This document shows, in pieces, positions 6,346 through 10,328 of a stretch of 10,328 nt of DNA (its first letter is position 1; each line of letters starts with the position of its first letter). Source of the DNA: JACDER01 sp036394915 (GTDB lineage: Bacteria > Actinomycetota > Thermoleophilia > Gaiellales > Gaiellaceae); the NCBI GenBank assembly GCA_036394915.1, contig DASWEE010000075.1, positions 1 through 10,328 of the forward strand, read 5' to 3'. The notes beneath the pieces were generated by a model, which saw only the letters and a program-made list of their open reading frames with translations, was not told the origin of the DNA and made no database searches. The translations under genes were made by a program, and so were the position numbers.

Positions 6346-6844
6346 GCAGCGCCTTCAGGAGGTGCCGTTCCCAGTCCTCGAGGAGTTCGAGGACGCGGGC
6401 CCCCTCGTTGGCATCCTCATCGGCTCGGAGTCCGACCGGGAGCTGATCGAGCCTGCGGTCGAGGAGCTCGACGAACGCGGCATCTCGAACGAGCTCCGCG
6501 TGCTCTCGGCTCATCGGGACCCACGAGGTGTCGCCGAGTACGGTTCCACCGCCGCCTTCCGCGGCGTCCGCGTGATCATCGCCGGCGCGGGCATGTCCGC
6601 CGCGCTCCCGGGAGCTGTCGCCGCCTACACCGAGCTGCCCGTGATTGGTGTGCCGCTCACGTCGTCCAAGAGCGCCGCCGGAGGGCTGGACGCGATCCTC
6701 GCGATCGTCCAGATGCCGCCCGGAGTGCCCGTGGCGTGCGTCTCGCTCAACGGGGCCCGCAACGCAGCCGTCTTCGCGGCGAAGATTCTCGCGCAGGGCG
6801 GCGGCTACCCGGGCACGCCTCCCCCTCCTCCACTGACCGCGTAG
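6332..6844 (+). CDS. purE: PurE-family N5-CAIR mutase / AIR carboxylase, variant active site
   Basis: PurE forms CAIR, either by rearranging N5-CAIR made by PurK (class I) or by direct carboxylation of AIR (class II). The fold is clear: GILIGSESDRE (27-37), LSAHRDP (58-64, with the active-site His61), PVIGVPL (103-109), AIVQMPPGVPVA (124-135) and NAAVFAAKIL (144-153). In the second active-site loop, where class I enzymes have G-A-A-H-L-P-G, this protein reads MSAALPG (88-94), so the histidine equivalent to E. coli His75 is Ala91. The 170-residue protein also carries about 24 extra N-terminal residues and a proline-rich tail, PGTPPPPP (160-167). The GTG start at 6332 overlaps purD and has GAGGG six bases upstream; no better start lies before the conserved core. 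Family is certain, mechanism class uncertain. Confidence 0.93.
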   Translation: MSQAEQRLQEVPFPVLEEFEDAGPLVGILIGSESDRELIEPAVEELDERGISNELRVLSAHRDPRGVAEYGSTAAFRGVRVIIAGAGMSAALPGAVAAYTELPVIGVPLTSSKSAAGGLDAILAIVQMPPGVPVACVSLNGARNAAVFAAKILAQGGGYPGTPPPPPLTA

Positions 6845-6859
6845 GGCCGCCTGGCGGCC
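6845..6859 (+). terminator. GC hairpin between purE and purB
   Basis: Immediately after the purE stop codon, GGCCGCC and GGCGGCC form a perfect inverted repeat around one T. As RNA it would fold with a six-base-pair stem and a CTG loop, followed by TCTCT rather than a true T-tract. It sits just before the purB promoter-like -10, so it may terminate or attenuate purDE transcripts. It could alternatively be a protein site in the -35 region. Confidence 0.45.
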
Positions 6860-6861
6860 TC

Positions 6862-6871
6862 TCTAGAATCG
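6862..6871 (+). promoter_or_regulatory. Candidate leaderless promoter -10 of purB
   Basis: TCTAGAATCG contains the -10-like TAGAAT (6864-6869). Its first base lies exactly 15 bases before the GTG of purB, the same spacing as TCTAGACTCG before purD. Start-site transcription would give a leaderless mRNA. The expected -35 position is occupied by the hairpin and shows no good TTGACA match. Confidence 0.45.
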
Positions 6872-6876
6872 GCTTT

Positions 6877-8193
6877 GTGATCTCCCGTTATTCCCGCCCG
6901 GCCATGCAGAGGATTTGGTCGGACGAGAGCAGGCTGGCGCGCTGGCTCGAGGTCGAACTCGCGGCGCTGGACGGGTGGACCGAGGTCGGTGCCATTCCCC
7001 GCGAGGCCGCCGAGGCCATCCGACACCGGGCCGTCCCGCCGTCGCCGGAACGCGTCGCCGAGATCGAAGAGGTCACGCAGCACGACGTCGTCGCCTTCGT
7101 GGACGCGGTCGCGGGCGACTTGGGCGCCGACGGCCGGTGGCTGCACTACGGCCTGACGTCGTCGGACGTCCTCGACACGGCCCTCGCCCTCCAGGTGCGG
7201 GGAGCCGGGCAGCTCATCCTCGAGGGCATCGAGCGCGGTTTGGAGATCGTGGCGCGGCGAGCCGAAGAGCATCGCGACACCGTCATGGTCGGTCGTACGC
7301 ACGGCGTGCACGCGGAGCCGATCACGTTGGGGGCGAAGCTCGCCGGCTGGGCTTTCGAGATCGAGCGCGACCGGGAGCGGGTTGCCCGCGCACTCGAAGG
7401 CATGCGCGTCGGAAAGCTCGCCGGCGCAGTCGGGACCTACGCAGGAGGTGACCCGGAGGTCGAAAGAATCGCCTGCGAGCGGCTCGGGCTCGCCCCCGAG
7501 TCCGCCGCGACGCAGGTCGTCCCCCGCGACCGCCACGCGGAACTCCTCTCTACGCTCGCCCTCTGCGCCTCTTCGCTCGAGCGCTTCGCCACCGAAGTCC
7601 GCCACCTGGCCCGCACCGAGGTGGGCGAGGTGCAGGAGCCCTTCGGACGCGGCCAGAAAGGCTCTTCGGCCATGCCTCACAAGCGAAATCCCGTCGTCGC
7701 CGAGCGGATCTGCGGACTCGCCCGCATCGTGCGGGCCGCGGCTCTCGTCGGGTTCGAGAACGTCCCGCTCTGGCACGAGCGCGATATCTCCCACTCGAGC
7801 GCCGAGCGTGTCGTCCTCCCCGACGCCTTCCTCGCGCTCGACTACATGCTCGACCGCTTTGCGTGGCTCGTCGAGGGGCTGATCGTCGACGCGGAGCGCA
7901 TGCGCTCGAATCTCGAGGCCTCCCACGGCCTCGTCTTCAGCCAACGGGTCCTGACCGCCCTCGTCGCCGGAGGGCTCGCGCGCGACGAGGCCTACCACCT
8001 CGTCCAGCGCCACGCCATGCGGGCCTGGGAGGAGGGTCTCGACTTCCGGGAGCTCGTGGAGTCCGACCCGGAGATCGCACCCCGTCTCGATCCATCGGTG
8101 TTCGACCTCGCCGACGCCGTCAAGCACGTGGACATCGTGTTCGAGCGCCTGGCGGCGCTCACGACCCAGAGGGAGGAAGCCGTACATGCCTGA
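6877..8193 (+). CDS. purB: Adenylosuccinate lyase
   Basis: PurB acts twice in purine synthesis, cleaving SAICAR to AICAR and adenylosuccinate to AMP, with fumarate released each time. The 438-residue product shows the fumarase/aspartase-superfamily layout: an N-terminal RYSRPAMQRIWSDE (4-17), TSSDVLDTA (94-102), GRTHGVHAEP (139-148, with catalytic-region His142 and His145) and the signature GSSAMPHKRNP (262-272), whose flexible loop carries the catalytic serine. The GTG at 6877 is chosen because the N-terminus then matches the family (short leader to RYS...M..IW). A longer upstream frame would run back into purE. An internal ATG at 6904 would remove the conserved RYS. It overlaps purC by 8 bases and appears to head a separate purBCSQ unit. 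Confidence 0.97.
   Translation: MISRYSRPAMQRIWSDESRLARWLEVELAALDGWTEVGAIPREAAEAIRHRAVPPSPERVAEIEEVTQHDVVAFVDAVAGDLGADGRWLHYGLTSSDVLDTALALQVRGAGQLILEGIERGLEIVARRAEEHRDTVMVGRTHGVHAEPITLGAKLAGWAFEIERDRERVARALEGMRVGKLAGAVGTYAGGDPEVERIACERLGLAPESAATQVVPRDRHAELLSTLALCASSLERFATEVRHLARTEVGEVQEPFGRGQKGSSAMPHKRNPVVAERICGLARIVRAAALVGFENVPLWHERDISHSSAERVVLPDAFLALDYMLDRFAWLVEGLIVDAERMRSNLEASHGLVFSQRVLTALVAGGLARDEAYHLVQRHAMRAWEEGLDFRELVESDPEIAPRLDPSVFDLADAVKHVDIVFERLAALTTQREEAVHA
8171..8176 (+). promoter_or_regulatory. Shine-Dalgarno of purC
   Basis: GGGAGG lies nine bases before the purC ATG at 8186, within the end of purB. It supports that start and coupled translation. Confidence 0.65.
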
Positions 8194-9052
8194 CGCCGCC
8201 GCACTGCACGTCGCATCCGGCAAGGTGCGCGAGATCTACGAGCTCGACCAGGAGCGTCTGCTCCTGGTCACGAGCGACCGGATCTCAACCTTCGACGTCA
8301 TCCTCCCGACCGACATCCCCGACAAGGGCCGGGTTCTCACCGGTCTCTCGGGCTTCTGGTTCGCCCGCACGCGGGACATCGTTCCGAATCACCTCCTGGC
8401 CCTGAGGCCGGACGGCCGCTCCACCGAGGCCCGGCGCCTGCGGATGCTGCCCATCGAATGCGTGGTCCGCGGCTACCTGACCGGATCCGGCTGGAAGGAC
8501 TACCAGGCGACCGGCGGCACGTCGGGCCACAAGCTTCCGCCCGGCCTGCAGGAGTCGGAGCGGCTGCCCGAGCCGATCTTCACCCCCGCGACGAAGGCGC
8601 AGACGGGCCATGACGAGAACATCGACCGCGACCGTGCGGCCGAGCTCGTCGGCGCCGACGTTCTCGCCGAGGTGGAGCGGATCGTCATCGACCTCTATCG
8701 GTTCGCGTCCGAGCACGCCGCCGAGCGCGGGATGCTCATCGCCGACACGAAGTTCGAGCTCGGCCACGACGACGAGGGGCAGTTGGTGCTCGGCGACGAG
8801 GCGCTCACGCCCGACTCCTCGCGTTTCTGGCCTGCTGACGGGTACGAGCCGGGTCGCGCGCAACCCTCGTTCGACAAGCAGTACGCCCGCGAATACTGCG
8901 AGTCGCTCGGGTGGGACAAGACATATCCGGGGCCCGACCTCCCCGACGACGTCGTAGCCGGAACGCGCGCCCGCTACGTCGAGGCGTTCGAGCTCTTGAC
9001 GGGAATCTCCTTCGACGACTATCTCGCCGACCCGGAGGTTGTCCTCCGATGA
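8186..9052 (+). CDS. purC: Phosphoribosylaminoimidazole-succinocarboxamide synthase (SAICAR synthetase)
   Basis: PurC condenses CAIR with aspartate using ATP to give SAICAR, which PurB, encoded just upstream, then cleaves. The 288-residue product has GKVREIYEL (12-20), the nucleotide-binding start of the family, then LLLVTSDRISTFD (25-37), LPIECVVRGYLTGSGWKDY (88-106), PIFTPATKAQTGHDENI (130-146), MLIADTKFELG (183-193) and LGDEALTPDSSRFW (202-215). The insert and length place it with the longer, yeast ADE1-like form of about 290-300 residues rather than the 237-residue E. coli form. The start ATG lies within the purB stop region and has a good Shine-Dalgarno. Its TGA overlaps the purS ATG as ATGA. 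Confidence 0.97.
   Translation: MPDAAALHVASGKVREIYELDQERLLLVTSDRISTFDVILPTDIPDKGRVLTGLSGFWFARTRDIVPNHLLALRPDGRSTEARRLRMLPIECVVRGYLTGSGWKDYQATGGTSGHKLPPGLQESERLPEPIFTPATKAQTGHDENIDRDRAAELVGADVLAEVERIVIDLYRFASEHAAERGMLIADTKFELGHDDEGQLVLGDEALTPDSSRFWPADGYEPGRAQPSFDKQYAREYCESLGWDKTYPGPDLPDDVVAGTRARYVEAFELLTGISFDDYLADPEVVLR
9033..9048 (+). promoter_or_regulatory. Hairpin masking the purS Shine-Dalgarno
   Basis: CGGAGG (9033-9038), loop TTGT, CCTCCG (9043-9048) form a perfect six-base-pair stem ending one base before the purS ATG. The 5' arm holds the only GGAGG available to purS. The fold would block initiation until a ribosome finishing purC opens it, which is a standard coupling arrangement. 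Confidence 0.5.
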
Positions 9053-9294
9053 GGGCTGTCGTGCTGGTGCGACCCAAGGCGGGGATCCTGGACCCGCAGG
9101 GGGAGGCAGTCGAGAGCTCGCTCCGCCAGCTCGGCTTCACCGTCGGCGAGGCCCGGGTGGGCAAGGTCATCGATCTCGAAGTGACCGCCGACAGCCCCTC
9201 GGCTGCGCGCGCCGAGATCGAGCGCATGTGCGAACGGCTCCTTGCCAATCCGTTGATCGAGAGCTACGAGATCGAGCTGGCGGAGGACGCGTGA
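9049..9294 (+). CDS. purS: Phosphoribosylformylglycinamidine synthase subunit PurS
   Basis: PurS is the small scaffold subunit of the three-part FGAM synthase, holding the PurQ glutaminase to PurL. The 81-residue product matches the family length of about 80. It has the expected ferredoxin-like pattern: a first strand AVVLVRPKAGILDPQG (3-18), a helix with AVESSLRQLGF, then VGEARVGKVIDLEV, a second helix rich in Glu/Arg (AARAEIERMCERLLANPLI) and a final strand SYEIEL. The ATG overlaps the purC stop as ATGA, and its own TGA overlaps the purQ GTG as GTGA. It is tightly coupled on both sides. The neighbours make the assignment firm despite its small size. Confidence 0.95.
   Translation: MRAVVLVRPKAGILDPQGEAVESSLRQLGFTVGEARVGKVIDLEVTADSPSAARAEIERMCERLLANPLIESYEIELAEDA
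9282..9286 (+). promoter_or_regulatory. Shine-Dalgarno of purQ
   Basis: GGAGG lies four bases before the purQ GTG at 9291, inside the end of purS. It supports the GTG start over longer upstream readings of the frame. Confidence 0.6.
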
Positions 9295-9977
9295 AGGAAA
9301 CTCAGCCGCGCATCGGGGTCGTCGTGTTCCCCGGCTCCCAGGACGACCGTGACGCCGCCTGGGCACTCGGAGCTCTGGGGGCGGAGCCAGTCATGGTCTG
9401 GCACGGGGAGGAGGAGCTCCCCATGCTCGATGCGGTCGTTCTTCCCGGCGGATTCTCCTACGGCGACTATCTGCGTTGCGGCGCGATCGCCCGCTTCTCG
9501 CCCGCCATGCGCGCAGTAACCGAGTTCGCCGAGGAGGGAGGGCTCGTGCTCGGCATCTGTAACGGGTTCCAGATCCTCTGCGAGGCCGGCCTACTGCCGG
9601 GTGTGCTTCGCCCGAACAGATCGCTCCAATTCGTCTGCCGCGACGTCGCGCTGGTGGTGGAGCGTACGGACACTCCGTTCACGGCTCGTTGCGAAACGGG
9701 GCAGGAGCTGCTCATCCCGGTCAAGCACGGCGAGGGCTGCTACCACCTGCCTCCCGAGTTGCCCGAGGAGCAGATCGCGCTTCGTTACGCTCCCGGCGAC
9801 AACCCGAACGGCTCCGAGGGAGATGTCGCAGGGGTCGTCAACTCCGCACGAAACGTGTTCGGCCTCATGCCGCACCCGGAGCACGCGGTCGACCCCCTGC
9901 TCGGATCGGGCGACGGCGCGCTCATCCTCGCGTCGCTCGTCGATTCCGCGCGCGAACGCCTCTACGCTCGCGCGTAG
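9291..9977 (+). CDS. purQ: Phosphoribosylformylglycinamidine synthase subunit PurQ (glutaminase)
   Basis: PurQ is the class I glutamine amidotransferase that supplies ammonia to PurL for converting FGAR to FGAM. The 228-residue product shows GVVVFPGSQDDRD near the start, LPGGFSYGDYLRCGAIA, the nucleophile elbow LGICNGFQ with Cys90, and MPHPEH (193-198), giving the His195 and Glu197 of the catalytic triad. The loop usually written SNCDRD is SQDDRD here, a variation on the theme seen in actinobacterial proteins. The GTG start overlaps the purS stop by four bases and has GGAGG upstream. No purL follows; instead the gene runs tail to tail into an ABC permease gene, with a 16-base overlap of the 3' ends. 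Confidence 0.96.
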   Translation: MKETQPRIGVVVFPGSQDDRDAAWALGALGAEPVMVWHGEEELPMLDAVVLPGGFSYGDYLRCGAIARFSPAMRAVTEFAEEGGLVLGICNGFQILCEAGLLPGVLRPNRSLQFVCRDVALVVERTDTPFTARCETGQELLIPVKHGEGCYHLPPELPEEQIALRYAPGDNPNGSEGDVAGVVNSARNVFGLMPHPEHAVDPLLGSGDGALILASLVDSARERLYARA

Positions 9978-9998
9978 GCGGCGTCCCGCAGCCGCGGG
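9956..9998. terminator. Candidate bidirectional terminator at the purQ/permease convergence
   Basis: The core CTACGC-TCGC-GCGTAG (9962-9977) is a perfect inverted repeat. It extends outward with ACGCC (9956-9960) pairing to GGCGT (9980-9984) across a small internal bulge. A second hairpin, CCCGC-AGCC-GCGGG (9985-9998), follows directly. No T-tract is present on either strand, so this would be a U-less terminator. The position between convergent genes supports a shared terminator, but the function is inferred. Confidence 0.45.
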
Positions 9999-10328
9999 TC
10001 GAGCATCCGGTGCGCGACGTCGACCACGAGGTTCGCGAAGACGATCAGCAGCGCGAGCATCACCGTCAGCCCCAGCACGACCGTGTAATCGCGCGCGACG
10101 ACGGACGCGACGTAGAAGCGCGCGACCCCCGGCACCGCGAAGATGTTCTCGATCACGAACGAGCCGGTGACGAGGTAGCCGAGCAGCGGCCCGGACACCG
10201 TGACGAGCGGGATGAGCGAATTGCGGAGCGCGTGCGTCAGGACCACACGGCTCCTCGACAGTCCCTTCGCGCGAGCCATGCGGATGTAGTCGAGCTCCAG
10301 CGTTTCGAGGAGAGAAGCTCGCAAGAGC
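9962..10328 (-). CDS. ABC transporter permease, DppB/OppB type, C-terminal part only
   Basis: This is the C-terminal end, about 122 codons including the stop, of an inner-membrane permease subunit of a peptide/nickel-type ABC importer. The frame is open at the right edge, so the N-terminal part lies outside the window. A TTG at 10324 is not the real start. The visible part has the cytoplasmic coupling motif DYIRMARAKGLSRSRVV, then HALRNSLIPLVT leading into a membrane segment with GSFVIENIF and PG. A second membrane segment follows (VVLGLTVMLALLIVFANLVV), and the typical ending is DPRLRD. These are hallmarks of the DppB/OppB half of the BC permease pair. The substrate cannot be told. It is unrelated to purine synthesis and probably belongs to a transporter operon entering from the right. 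Confidence 0.92.
   Translation of the reverse strand, partial: LLRASLLETLELDYIRMARAKGLSRSRVVLTHALRNSLIPLVTVSGPLLGYLVTGSFVIENIFAVPGVARFYVASVVARDYTVVLGLTVMLALLIVFANLVVDVAHRMLDPRLRDAAYARA

Noticed and set aside
6736..6876. Longer purB reading frame starting inside purE
   Set aside because: The added residues are an out-of-frame reading of purE, and adenylosuccinate lyases begin just before the RYS motif, matching the GTG at 6877.
6805..8223. A 472-codon open frame on the minus strand
   Set aside because: It is antisense to purB, which carries all adenylosuccinate lyase signatures; it has no recognisable domain.
1..10328. tRNA, rRNA, riboswitch, CRISPR, insertion sequences
   Set aside because: The window is almost completely filled by recognised coding genes. 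The gaps are 85 bases or shorter and show no cloverleaf, repeat-spacer array, transposase or terminal repeats.

Overview
The window is dense, high-GC bacterial chromosome with no RNA genes, mobile elements or CRISPR. Very high GC at third codon positions, apparent leaderless promoters, GTG starts and frequent stop/start overlaps suggest an actinobacterium. A deep lineage such as Thermoleophilia is plausible, but that is inference from style and gene order, not proof.

Left half (1-4641, minus strand): a four-gene nitrogen cluster read right to left. It encodes a glutamine synthetase-superfamily enzyme of the GlnT / gamma-glutamylmethylamide synthetase type (3157-4641), a class II glutamine amidotransferase (2203-3135), a GXGXG beta-helix protein (1427-2215) and an FMN/iron-sulfur glutamate synthase-like subunit cut by the window edge (1-1415). 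The last three are the domains of the glutamate synthase large subunit split into separate polypeptides. The arrangement matches glxBCD-glnT of rhizobia and mgsABC-gmaS of the N-methylglutamate pathway. It could be an ammonium-assimilating GS/GOGAT module or an amine-scavenging pathway; sequence alone does not decide.

Middle (4642-5124): an upstream intergenic region with a GC-rich inverted repeat and a candidate promoter, a small very acidic protein of unknown function (4727-5059, minus), and a 65-bp divergent promoter region in front of purD.

Right half (5125-9977, plus strand): de novo purine genes purD, purE, purB, purC, purS and purQ, nearly all overlapping. They look like two transcription units, purDE and purBCSQ. 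Both seem to start from the same motif (TCTAGA-C/A-TCG) placed exactly 15 bases before the start codon, implying leaderless mRNAs, with a perfect GC hairpin between them. A hairpin masks the Shine-Dalgarno of purS. PurE lacks one conserved active-site histidine and no purK is present. purL, the partner of purS and purQ, is not in the window.

Right edge (9962-10328, minus): the C-terminal end of a DppB/OppB-type ABC permease converges on purQ. The two genes overlap by 16 bases that form an inverted repeat holding both stop codons, so both proteins end in YARA.
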